Source: JBGPLH01 sp041486365 [NCBI: Thermodesulfobacteriota bacterium] (GTDB taxonomy: Bacteria; JAUYMQ01). Taken from it: a DNA stretch of 8,876 bases. Position numbers and translations under genes: made by a program. The stretch is taken from assembly GCA_041486365.1 (NCBI GenBank), contig JBGPLH010000118.1, positions 1 through 8,876 on the forward strand, written 5' to 3'. Below are positions 1-6,307 of this stretch, one piece after another; the first letter of the stretch is position 1; the number at the start of each line of letters is the position of its first letter. The notes beneath the pieces are model-generated. The model was not told the origin of the DNA, made no database searches, and worked only from the letters and a program-made list of their open reading frames with translations.

Positions 1-252
1 GCGTCCTCTGGGCGACCGTCTGCCGGCCGATCCTGAACCCACCGCCCGGCCCCGTCGCGCCCCGGCCGATCACACCGACATGATGGCTTCCCCGGCGACG
101 ATCTCCCGCGGGTAGGCCCTGCTTCCCTCCTCCTCGCCGGCCTCGCCCCCATCCCACGGACAGGCAGGGTTCTCGCTTTTCCCGGGCGTGCGCGAGGGCT
201 CCTGTGATAGTCTGCGCGGCGTTCCTTCTCACTGACAAGTGATCGCGAAACT
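1..252. other. left-edge region without a convincing gene
   Basis: I see no supportable complete gene here. One frame is open from base 2 to a TAG at 113-115 and another from base 3 to a TGA at 81-83. Either could be the last codons of a gene that began outside the window, but neither shows a recognisable motif. From about 115 to 200 the sequence is C-rich and low in complexity. A weak promoter-like element at 204-213 precedes the TM2 gene. Confidence 0.4.
204..213 (+). promoter_or_regulatory. candidate -10 element upstream of the TM2 operon
   Basis: The bases TGTGATAGTCT contain a TAnnnT hexamer (TAGTCT, 208-213) and resemble TGTGCTAATCT upstream of the GST gene. No convincing -35 box lies 16-18 bp upstream. 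If used, it would give a leader of about 90-95 nt before the TM2 start. The assignment rests on similarity to the other promoter-like sites in this window. Confidence 0.3.
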
Positions 253-268
253 GCCGGGAGCGCCCGGC
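253..268 (+). other. leader hairpin before the TM2 gene
   Basis: GCCGGG (253-258) pairs perfectly with CCCGGC (263-268) around an AGCG loop. It lies in the presumed 5' leader, about 47 bases before the ATG. No clear U-tract follows, so it is not called a terminator. A role in mRNA stability or attenuation is possible but unsupported. Confidence 0.3.
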
Positions 269-314
269 CCCAGGGACTTTGCTGCATCAACCGTTCGCGC
301 AGAGGGGGCGAAAC

Positions 315-695
315 ATGTTCTGCAGGAGCTGCGGCAATCAGGTGGCCGACCGGGCGGAGATCTGCCTCCGGTGCGGCGTGCGACCGCTCAACGGGACGAA
401 GTTCTGTCAGGGCTGCGGCGTGGAAACGAACCCAGCGCAAGAGGTCTGCGTGAAGTGCGGGGTGCGCGTGCGCGGAGGCGCCGCGGGGGAACCGAAGGAG
501 TGGCTGGTGACGCTGCTCCTGTGCCTGTTCCTGGGGGGGTTCGGCGTCCACCGGTTCTACACCGGGCACACGACGATCGGGGTGATCCAGCTGCTCACGC
601 TGGGAGGCTGCGGGATATGGACCTTGATCGATTTCATCATGATCGTCCTGGGCAACTTCAAGGACGCGGAGGGAAGGCCGCTCGTCAAGAGGTGA
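315..695 (+). CDS. TM2 domain protein with two N-terminal zinc ribbons
   Basis: A 126-residue membrane protein of unknown exact role. The N-terminus carries two consecutive CxxC-x10-CxxC zinc-ribbon motifs (Cys3/6/17/20 and Cys31/34/45/48), each likely to bind one metal ion. Residues 63-113 form a TM2 domain: a hydrophobic helix, the family signature [11 protein letters not shown] (74-84), then a second hydrophobic helix ending near residue 112. A short charged tail follows. ATG 315 is preferred over an upstream in-frame TTG at 279 because AGAGGGGG (301-308) sits six bases before it and the zinc ribbon begins at once. The DUF2752 gene follows after four bases, so the two are probably one operon. 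TM2 proteins with zinc ribbons are common in bacteria, but their substrate or partner is not established. Confidence 0.9.
   Translation: MFCRSCGNQVADRAEICLRCGVRPLNGTKFCQGCGVETNPAQEVCVKCGVRVRGGAAGEPKEWLVTLLLCLFLGGFGVHRFYTGHTTIGVIQLLTLGGCGIWTLIDFIMIVLGNFKDAEGRPLVKR
688..693 (+). promoter_or_regulatory. ribosome binding site of the DUF2752 gene, inside the TM2 stop region
   Basis: The purine-rich AGAGGTGA overlaps the TM2 stop codon (TGA, 693-695) and lies about six bases before ATG 700. It supports that start and suggests coupled translation of the two genes. Confidence 0.7.
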
Positions 696-699
696 CGCC

Positions 700-1008
700 A
701 TGCCCGCGCTGGTTCTCCTGGGCTCGACCGCGCTGATGGTCCTCGCCGCCGCCGCACCGGGCGCCTGGATCGATCGTTTCCCTTCGGTATGTCTCCTCCG
801 GCTCGCGGGGTTGGACGCGTGTCCCGGATGCGGGATGACGCACGCGCTCTGGTGGCTCCTGCACGGGGATCCTGGACGCGCGTTCGCGTCCAACCCGCGC
901 GTGGTCCTCGTCGCGCCGCTCCTGGCCTGGCTGTATCTGAAGCTCGTGTGGAACGCGCCGGGATTCAGCTCCGCTCTTCCCCGAGCCGGCCGATCCGCCC
1001 CAGATTGA
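700..1008 (+). CDS. DUF2752 family membrane protein
   Basis: A 102-residue small membrane protein. The DUF2752 signature is clear: CPGCGMTHA at 41-49, then a hydrophobic segment, HGD at 56-58, and the A-F-A-x-NP motif ending at 65-66. A hydrophobic N-terminal helix (about 3-20) and a C-terminal helix (about 67-84) give probably two membrane segments. The molecular role of the family is unknown; the conserved CPGC motif suggests metal or redox chemistry, which is inference. It starts four bases after the TM2 stop, with its Shine-Dalgarno inside the TM2 end, so the two genes are probably co-expressed. Its last 44 bases overlap the end of the CPBP gene on the other strand, and the final residues look unconserved, so the gene may have been extended past an ancestral stop. 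Confidence 0.85.
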   Translation: MPALVLLGSTALMVLAAAAPGAWIDRFPSVCLLRLAGLDACPGCGMTHALWWLLHGDPGRAFASNPRVVLVAPLLAWLYLKLVWNAPGFSSALPRAGRSAPD

Positions 1009-1522
1009 TCCCGTTCACCAGCGCGTGGCAGGCGATGGGGGCGACGAGCGTCCCCGAGAAAGCGAAGAGCCATCCGAGCAGGAACCCGGCGGCCACGGAG
1101 AAGATCGTCCAGGGGATCATCTCCCGCCGCGGGATCACGTGCAGTAGGCCGAAGAGGATGCTCGTCGCCGTGAGACCGAGCCAGGGCTGGAGCAGGCCGC
1201 GGAAGAGCATCTCCTCTCCGAAGGCCGAGACCAGCGCGAGCCAGCAGGCGTCCCGCGCCGACAGCCGCCCCAGGATCGCCGCGAACCCCTCGGCCAGATT
1301 GCGCCCCCAGGCGGTGCGGCGCATGGCGGCGCCGGAGATCCCCACGACGAGCAAGCCCGCGAGGACGCCGGTCACGAGCCCGCCGATCGTATCGGGCCAA
1401 TTGAAGCCCCCGGGATAGAAGACGTTGGGCCCCTCGCTCGCCGCCTGCCACCAGAGCGGGATCAGCATGAACACGACGTAGAAGAGCGTCGCGGTGCGGA
1501 GCAGCTCGCGACGGTTGACCAC
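965..1522 (-). CDS. CPBP family intramembrane metalloprotease (CAAX protease, Abi-like)
   Basis: A polytopic inner-membrane protein of 185 residues from the chosen start. The three CPBP motifs are present and in order: EEMLFR (103-108, EExxxR), FGLLH (124-128, FxxxH) and HALVN (166-170, HxxxN/B). These supply the Glu and His ligands of the intramembrane active site. Hydrophobic segments lie near 11-25, 45-64, 92-101, 115-130, 137-154 and 156-172. Family members include CAAX prenyl endopeptidases and bacteriocin self-immunity proteins; the substrate here cannot be told. GTG 1522 is preferred because GGAGG (1535-1531) lies eight bases upstream. ATG 1543, seven codons earlier, has only a weak ribosome binding site but cannot be excluded. 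The gene is divergent from the TIGR02757 gene and converges on DUF2752. Confidence 0.88.
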   Translation of the reverse strand: MVNRRELLRTATLFYVVFMLIPLWWQAASEGPNVFYPGGFNWPDTIGGLVTGVLAGLLVVGISGAAMRRTAWGRNLAEGFAAILGRLSARDACWLALVSAFGEEMLFRGLLQPWLGLTATSILFGLLHVIPRREMIPWTIFSVAAGFLLGWLFAFSGTLVAPIACHALVNGINLGRIGRLGEERS

Positions 1523-1530
1523 CCCTCCCT

Positions 1531-1535
1531 CCTCC
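1531..1535 (-). promoter_or_regulatory. Shine-Dalgarno deciding the CPBP start
   Basis: On the minus strand GGAGG lies eight bases before GTG 1522, within a purine-rich run. ATG 1543 lacks a comparable site, so the GTG start is preferred. Confidence 0.5.
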
Positions 1536-1568
1536 CGTTTCATTCGTGCCCCGGACCCTGGTGTGGTG

Positions 1569-1574
1569 TAATCT
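1569..1574 (+). promoter_or_regulatory. candidate -10 box giving a leaderless TIGR02757 transcript
   Basis: TAATCT at 1569-1574 is identical to the hexamer upstream of the GST gene and is preceded by TGGTG. Transcription starting about seven bases downstream would begin at or beside ATG 1582. That would explain why none of the in-frame start codons of this gene has a Shine-Dalgarno sequence. No strong -35 was recognised. Confidence 0.35.
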
Positions 1575-1581
1575 CCGGGAC

Positions 1582-2517
1582 ATGATCCCGCACACCGCTT
1601 CGTCGATCGAAAGGCCCCGGCCGCCCCGCGCCGCCCGGCCCTCCATGAAGCGCGCGGCCGTCCCGCGCGCCCGCCGCCGTATGAACTGGGCACTCCTGCA
1701 GGAGCGGCTCGACGCGCTCGTCGCCACCTTCGACCGGCGGCACCTCTCGCCCGATCCGCTGGAGCGCGTGCTGGCCTTCACCGATCCGGCCGAACGGGAG
1801 ATCGGCGGTCTCTTCGCGGCCGTGCTCGCCTACGGAAATGCAAAGGCGATCGTCGCCAGCCTAGACGACCTGTTCATGCGGATGGGCGGCCGTCCCGCGG
1901 CCTTCGTCCGTGGCTGGCGCCCCGCACGCGCGCGTGTGCTCGCGGGTTTCCGCCACCGCTGGACCACGGGCGCGGACGTCGCGGACCTCTGCGCGATGCT
2001 GCGGCCGGCCCTCGCGACGCACGGGACCCTGGGCGCCCTCTTCGCGGAGTGTCTCCGCGCCGGAGAACCCACCGTGCGCGAGGCGCTCGGACGCTTCGTC
2101 GACGCGCTCCTGGCCCGCGCGCCGGATCTCCCCCGCGACGCCGGGGTACGCCATCTGCTCACCTCGCCCGCCGGCGGCAGCGCCTGCAAGCGGATGAACC
2201 TCTACCTGCGCTGGATGGTGCGCGGCGGCGACGGGATCGACTGCGGCCTCTGGCCCGCCGTGCCCGCCTCCGCCCTCGTGATCCCCCTGGACACCCACGT
2301 CGCGCGGATCTCGCGATTTCTCGGCCTCACGCGCAGGCGCACGCAGGACTGGAAGATGGCCGAGGAGATCACGGCGTCGCTGCGTCGCCTCGACGCGGCC
2401 GATCCGGTGAAGTACGACTTCGCGATCTGCCGGCTCGGCATCCTCGATCACTGCCCGTCCCGGCGCAATCTCCACAAGTGCGCCGCGTGCCCGTTGCTGG
2501 AGCTGTGCACGGCGTAG
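1582..2517 (+). CDS. TIGR02757 (DUF2400) family protein, HhH-GPD glycosylase-like
   Basis: A 311-residue cytoplasmic protein of the TIGR02757/DUF2400 family, whose function is not established. Family hallmarks are the N-terminal GGLFAAVLAYGNAKAI stretch (75-90), the central K-R-M-N-L-Y-L-R-W-M-V-R block (203-214), PLDTHV (235-240) and DPVKYDFAICRLGIL (274-288). Four cysteines end the protein (291, 300, 303, 309; C-x8-C-x2-C-x5-C). The DTHV motif and the Cys cluster resemble the catalytic Asp and [4Fe-4S] loop of endonuclease III, so a DNA-repair-like fold is plausible; this is inference. Homology begins near residue 38. The first 33 residues are Arg/Pro-rich and may not be translated: ATG 1645 and ATG 1681 are alternatives, but none has a ribosome binding site. 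It converges on the crotonase gene and is divergent from CPBP. Confidence 0.85.
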   Translation: MIPHTASSIERPRPPRAARPSMKRAAVPRARRRMNWALLQERLDALVATFDRRHLSPDPLERVLAFTDPAEREIGGLFAAVLAYGNAKAIVASLDDLFMRMGGRPAAFVRGWRPARARVLAGFRHRWTTGADVADLCAMLRPALATHGTLGALFAECLRAGEPTVREALGRFVDALLARAPDLPRDAGVRHLLTSPAGGSACKRMNLYLRWMVRGGDGIDCGLWPAVPASALVIPLDTHVARISRFLGLTRRRTQDWKMAEEITASLRRLDAADPVKYDFAICRLGILDHCPSRRNLHKCAACPLLELCTA

Positions 2518-2528
2518 GGGCTTGCCCC
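2517..2528 (+). other. small GGGG-CTTG-CCCC hairpin at the TIGR02757 stop codon
   Basis: GGGG (2517-2520, starting with the last base of the TAG stop) pairs with CCCC (2525-2528) around CTTG, a loop known to be unusually stable in RNA. It directly abuts and partly overlaps the dispersed 39-bp repeat copy. Together they would form a structured 3' end for the TIGR02757 mRNA. Confidence 0.4.
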
Positions 2529-2564
2529 GAGGTCCCGAGCGAAGCGAGGGCCGAGAATATCCGA
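2526..2564 (+). repeat. solitary intergenic copy of the 39-bp palindromic repeat
   Basis: This 39-bp stretch aligns without gaps to the tandem unit at 8682-8876. It differs at 6 of 39 positions (unit positions 3, 13, 17, 22, 30 and 33). It starts nine bases after the TIGR02757 stop codon and is not in that gene's frame. Read in the same phase as the tandem array it gives PEVPSEARAENIR, against PEVPRAARADKIR. The core (2534-2550) folds as CCC/GGG, a tandem G-A/A-G mismatch, GC/GC and a GAA triloop. No stop codon occurs in any of its six frames. It is most simply a dispersed palindromic element or a remnant of one. Confidence 0.75.
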
Positions 2565-2599
2565 CTGGGCCGGGCCTCCCGACTCCCCGCCGCCGGGGC

Positions 2600-2637
2600 A
2601 AACGAAACCCCCGCGGCGCGGGGAAGCGCCACGGGGG
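2600..2637 (-). terminator. rho-independent terminator of the crotonase gene
   Basis: CCCCCG (2608-2613) and GGCGC (2615-2619) pair with GCGCC (2626-2630) and CGGGGG (2632-2637). There is one C-A mismatch and a six-base loop. On the minus strand the stem is followed by TTTCGTTT (2607-2600), a fair U-tract. It lies 35 bases past the crotonase stop. There is no T-run on the plus side, so it probably serves mainly the minus-strand gene, although the stem could also hold up plus-strand transcription. Confidence 0.7.
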
Positions 2638-2671
2638 CCTTGACTCCCACTACAACCGCGCGCGCGACGCC

Positions 2672-3472
2672 TCAGCGCCCTTCGTACTTCGGCGGCCGCT
2701 TCTCCTTGAACGCCCGGGGTCCTTCCCGCGCATCCTTCGACATGAAGACCGGCATCGCGAGCTCGAGCTCGTGCGCCAGGGCGTCCTTGATCGACTTCCC
2801 GAGGTTCTCGATGACAGCCTGCTTGATCGCCTTCACGGCGAGCGGGCCGTTGGAGGCGATCTTCCGCGCGATCTCCTCCGATTTGGTCATCACCTGGTCC
2901 GGTGGAACGACATAATTCACGAACCCGATCTCGTGGGCGGTCTTCGCGTCGATCAGATCGCCCGTGAGCATGATCTCCATCGCCCGGCAGAAGGGCACCT
3001 GGCGGGGCAGTCGCGCCGACGATCCGCCCATCGGGAAGATCGCCCACTTCACCTCCTGCAGGCCGAACTTCGCGGTCTCCGAGGCCACGCGGATGTCGGT
3101 GGCCTGCACCAGCTCACAGCCGCCGGCGATGCTGTAGCCGTTCACGGCGGCGATCACGGGCTTCCACATCTCGAAGTCGCGCAGGAGGGCCTTCTGGGAA
3201 AGCGTGGGGTCGGAGGTGACGGCGTGATCGGCTTCGGTCTCGGGCTGCCTTGCCCCCGTGATGAGGGGGATCAGCTTGCCGAGGTCGGCGCCGGAGCAGA
3301 ACGAATCGCCCGTGCCGGTCACGATGGCCACGCGCATGTCGTCGTCGTCGCGGAAGTCGAGCCAGGCATTGGCCAGGGCGACCACGGTCTCGGGGTCGAG
3401 CGCGTTCTTCGCCTCGGGCCGGTTGATCCGGACATACGCGATGTGGTCCTTCTTCTCGTACACGACGGTCAT
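2672..3472 (-). CDS. enoyl-CoA hydratase/isomerase (crotonase) family protein
   Basis: A 266-residue crotonase-fold enzyme, the usual family length, cytoplasmic and acting on an acyl-CoA thioester. The first oxyanion-hole motif is CSGAD (59-63). The second is AGGCE (116-120), keeping the Gly that supplies the other oxyanion NH. Both acid/base glutamates of true hydratases are present, E120 and E140 (in LQEV), and FPMGGSSARLPR (146-157) follows as usual. Hydration of a trans-2-enoyl-CoA is therefore likely, but the family also contains isomerases and ring-modifying enzymes, and no other beta-oxidation gene is nearby to fix the substrate. ATG 3472 is backed by GAGGT about six bases upstream. 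The gene stands alone, divergent from plsB, with a TATAAT box upstream and a hairpin terminator downstream. Confidence 0.93.
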   Translation of the reverse strand: MTVVYEKKDHIAYVRINRPEAKNALDPETVVALANAWLDFRDDDDMRVAIVTGTGDSFCSGADLGKLIPLITGARQPETEADHAVTSDPTLSQKALLRDFEMWKPVIAAVNGYSIAGGCELVQATDIRVASETAKFGLQEVKWAIFPMGGSSARLPRQVPFCRAMEIMLTGDLIDAKTAHEIGFVNYVVPPDQVMTKSEEIARKIASNGPLAVKAIKQAVIENLGKSIKDALAHELELAMPVFMSKDAREGPRAFKEKRPPKYEGR

Positions 3473-3514
3473 GGGTTACCTCGTGGGCTGGAGGCGGGGG
3501 GGTGATGGCGCGCG

Positions 3515-3520
3515 ATTATA
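3515..3520 (-). promoter_or_regulatory. -10 box of the crotonase gene
   Basis: The minus strand reads GGTTATAATCGCGCG: a consensus TATAAT (3520-3515) about 43 bases before the ATG. The best -35 at 17-bp spacing is TGGCGA (3543-3538), a weak 3 of 6 match to TTGACA. Confidence 0.55.
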
Positions 3521-3554
3521 ACCGAGGCGCCCCGGCGTCGCCACGCGGCGCGGG

Positions 3555-3583
3555 TTCACGCCGGGTGCCCCATTCGCTATAAT
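3555..3583 (+). promoter_or_regulatory. sigma-70-type promoter of the plsB operon
   Basis: TTCACG (3555-3560) and TATAAT (3578-3583) are separated by 17 bp: 4 of 6 and 6 of 6 matches to consensus. Transcription should begin near 3590, leaving a leader of about 30 nt before ATG 3620. A GC-rich discriminator (GGCGCC) follows the -10. With the crotonase promoter it forms a compact divergent promoter region of 147 bp. Confidence 0.65.
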
Positions 3584-3619
3584 GGCGCCTCCCTACGGTT
3601 CCACGGATAAAGGCGCACG

Positions 3620-6307
3620 ATGACCCCCGAGACGCTTTCCGAGCCCGCCGAGCAGCGGCCCGAGAGCCCCGACGTGCGCGTCGGGGTGGAAAATCCCACG
3701 CTCTCCCCCGATCACGACCCCTGGACCACCATGCTCACGCGCTTCGGCGCGGTCGCGGGGTGGCTCGGGCGGAAACTGTTCGGACACATCCAGCTGTCTC
3801 CGGCAGAGGTCGAGCGCATTCGCGCCTGCGCCCGCGAGGGCACGGTCGTGTACGTGATGCGCTACCCGTCGATCCTCGACACGCTCCTCATGAACCTTCT
3901 CCTCCTGGAGGCGGATCTGCCGCTGGCACACCTGTCCAACGGCAAGACGACCCTCTACCTCCGCCGGCCGATCACGATGATCCGCGTGCTCCTCCGGCGG
4001 CTCTTCGCGCTCCGGCACCTCTTCGGGAAGGAGCTGCGCGACCGGGAGCGCCGGGACCGGTGCGTGCGCCTCGTCGAGACGCGCAAACCCGTGCTCCTGT
4101 TCCTGCGCGGGACGAAGCTCGGGCTCTACATGCGCCGGGTGGATGCGGTCGAGGCGATGGAGCAGGAGCGGGACCTCCTCGGCGAGATCGTCCGGAAGCA
4201 ATGGGACTGGGACCGGAAGATCTTCCTCGTGCCGCTGGCCGTGTTCTGGCAGAAGGGACCGCGCCAGCAGTCCCGCGTGGCGCTCTCGTCGATCTTCTAC
4301 GGCGTGAAGGAGCGGCCGGGGGATCTGAAGAAGTTCCTCTCGTTCCTTCTGAACTACCGTGACCTCTTCGTTCGGGTGGGGCAGCCCGTGGATCTCCGGA
4401 CCTTCATCGAGGACCGAAAGGCGGAGGGGCAGCCCGCGATCGCGAAGAAGATTCGTCGCTCGCTCCAGCTCTTCCTCTACCGGGAGGAGAAGGTCGTGCA
4501 CGGCCCCGTGATCCGGCCGAGACGGCAGATCCGCGACCTCGTCACCGGCGACCCTGAAGTGCGCGAGTTGATCGAAAAGATCTCCGTCTCCACGGGTGAG
4601 GAAGACTCGAAGGTGCGCAAGCGGGCCGAGCGCTACTTCGACGAGATCGCTGCGAACTTCCACGGAACCTACATCGCGTTCCTCGACATCGTCGTGAGCT
4701 GGGCCTACGCGCGGGTCTTCACGGGCATCGAGGCCCAGGGGCTGGAGAGGGTGGCGGAGCGCGCACGGCGCAACCCGATCGTGCTGATCCCCTGCCACCG
4801 GAGCCACTTCGACTACCTGATCATCTCGAGCATGTTCTACCGCTCGCACCTCTCGCCGCCCCACATCGCGGCGGGAGTGAACCTCTCCTTCTGGCCCATG
4901 GGGCCGCTCTTCCGCGGCGCGGGGGCCTACTTCATCCGAAGGTCTTTCGGGGAGAACGAGCTGTACAAGACGGTCTTCCAGAAATACATCACGTTCCTGA
5001 TCAAGGAGGGATACACTCAGGAGTTCTTCATCGAGGGCGGACGCTCCCGCACGGGCAAGATGCTCAATCCCAAGCTCGGCATGCTCTCGATGATCATCGA
5101 CGCCTACCTCCACGGCGTCCGGCGCGACCTGTACTTCGTCCCTGTGTCGATCACCTACGACCGGCTGGTCGAGGAGAAGGTCTACGTGCGGGAGCTGCAG
5201 GGACAGACGAAGGAGAAGGAGAGCTTCCTGGGGATCCTGCGGTCGCGCAAGGTGCTCGACCGCAAATACGGCAAGGTGCACGTTTCCTTCGCGGAGCCGA
5301 TCTCCCTGCGGGAGACGATGGGGGAGGTGCTCGAGCCGATGCGGGCGGGCTACGGCACGCCGGAGGGGGAGGCGCTCCGCTACAAGTTCATCGAGGAGTT
5401 CGGCTACCGGATCCTCCGGGAGATCAACGCCACGACCACCGCCACGCCCACGGCCCTGGTGGCCACGGCGCTGCTCGCGAGGCCCAAGCGCGCGGTGCGC
5501 AGCGGAGAGCTCTTCGATACGCTGCACGACCTCAACACCCTGCTGCGCCTCCAGCACGTCGCCGTGGGGGGTCGCCCCGGGGAGGAGCCGAACTTCCAGG
5601 ACACGCTCCGCTTCTTCGTGCGCAGCGAGCTCGTCACGGAGATCACCGACGACTGGGAGGTCGTGTACACCTTCGAGGATAGGCGCCGGTCGCTGGACTT
5701 CTACAAGAACAACATCATCCACTATTTCGTCGTCCCGTCGATCCTCGCGCGGCGCCTGCTCCTGCCGGCCTCGCGGGAGGATCTGCGGCAGGACCTGTTC
5801 CAATGGATCGATCTGTTCCGCTACGAGTTCTTCCTCCCCGATCCGCAGGCGGTGGGCCTGCGCGCGGAGATCTTCCTCTCCCACTTCATCTCGGAGAAGC
5901 TCCTGGAGGAGCGGGCGGGCGAGCTGCGGCCCACGCCGGAGGGGCTCTCGCGCCTGTCGCTGTACGCCGACGTGCTGGCGAACTTCCGGGAGTCCTACTT
6001 CGTCGTGGCGGACGCGCTGACGCACCTGGCCGCCTGGCCGGTGGCCGAGAAGAAGCTGCTGCAGCGCTGCGACTTGACGTTCCGGAAGTATCACCTGCTG
6101 AACGAGATCCGGCGCGCGGAGGCGTCCAGCCTCGTGACCTGGGAGAACGCCATACGCTATCTCGTGAGCGAGGAATACCTCACCGTCCGCCAGGAGAGCG
6201 TCGGGCGGGGTCGCAGCACCAACGTCTACGAGCGAGGGCCGCGCTTCGGGTCCCTGCCGGAGCTGCGGAGGACGCTCGCGTCCTGCCTGCAACCCCATGA
6301 TTCGTAA
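3620..6307 (+). CDS. plsB: glycerol-3-phosphate O-acyltransferase, PlsB type
   Basis: An 895-residue membrane-associated enzyme that acylates sn-glycerol 3-phosphate at position 1, the first step of phospholipid synthesis, using acyl-CoA or acyl-ACP. All four acyltransferase blocks are in the middle: HRSHFD (393-398; H393 and D398 catalytic), GAYFIRRSF (435-443), FIEGGRSRTG (470-479) and VPVSITYD (507-514). The PlsB-specific stretches ELQGQTKEKES (525-535) and AEPISL (558-563) follow. Residues 76-260 look like a degenerate acyltransferase lobe in which the catalytic His is replaced (YPSILD, 82-87). The C-terminal 280 residues match the PlsB C-terminal region in position. E. coli PlsB is about 807 residues; most of the extra length is a charged, Pro-rich N-terminus (1-35) and the tail. 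ATG 3620 has AAAGG about six bases upstream and a promoter at 3555-3583. The GNAT gene overlaps its end. Confidence 0.95.
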   Translation: MTPETLSEPAEQRPESPDVRVGVENPTLSPDHDPWTTMLTRFGAVAGWLGRKLFGHIQLSPAEVERIRACAREGTVVYVMRYPSILDTLLMNLLLLEADLPLAHLSNGKTTLYLRRPITMIRVLLRRLFALRHLFGKELRDRERRDRCVRLVETRKPVLLFLRGTKLGLYMRRVDAVEAMEQERDLLGEIVRKQWDWDRKIFLVPLAVFWQKGPRQQSRVALSSIFYGVKERPGDLKKFLSFLLNYRDLFVRVGQPVDLRTFIEDRKAEGQPAIAKKIRRSLQLFLYREEKVVHGPVIRPRRQIRDLVTGDPEVRELIEKISVSTGEEDSKVRKRAERYFDEIAANFHGTYIAFLDIVVSWAYARVFTGIEAQGLERVAERARRNPIVLIPCHRSHFDYLIISSMFYRSHLSPPHIAAGVNLSFWPMGPLFRGAGAYFIRRSFGENELYKTVFQKYITFLIKEGYTQEFFIEGGRSRTGKMLNPKLGMLSMIIDAYLHGVRRDLYFVPVSITYDRLVEEKVYVRELQGQTKEKESFLGILRSRKVLDRKYGKVHVSFAEPISLRETMGEVLEPMRAGYGTPEGEALRYKFIEEFGYRILREINATTTATPTALVATALLARPKRAVRSGELFDTLHDLNTLLRLQHVAVGGRPGEEPNFQDTLRFFVRSELVTEITDDWEVVYTFEDRRRSLDFYKNNIIHYFVVPSILARRLLLPASREDLRQDLFQWIDLFRYEFFLPDPQAVGLRAEIFLSHFISEKLLEERAGELRPTPEGLSRLSLYADVLANFRESYFVVADALTHLAAWPVAEKKLLQRCDLTFRKYHLLNEIRRAEASSLVTWENAIRYLVSEEYLTVRQESVGRGRSTNVYERGPRFGSLPELRRTLASCLQPHDS

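Noticed and set aside
1523-1693. Longer start for the CPBP protease on the minus strand
   Set aside because: The extra residues are Arg/Gly-rich and overlap the 5' end of the divergent TIGR02757 gene. The hydrophobic protein and a good ribosome binding site begin at GTG 1522; only ATG 1543 remains as an alternative.
2049-2915. Plus-strand frame that would translate the intergenic repeat copy as PEVPSEARAENIR
   Set aside because: The frame mostly overlaps TIGR02757 in another phase and the antisense of the crotonase gene. It has no ribosome binding site and no domain. The intergenic copy is treated as a DNA repeat, not as coding.
2522-3505. Plus-strand open frame opposite the crotonase gene
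   Set aside because: It is an antisense shadow of a clear enoyl-CoA hydratase-family gene and has no recognisable domain.
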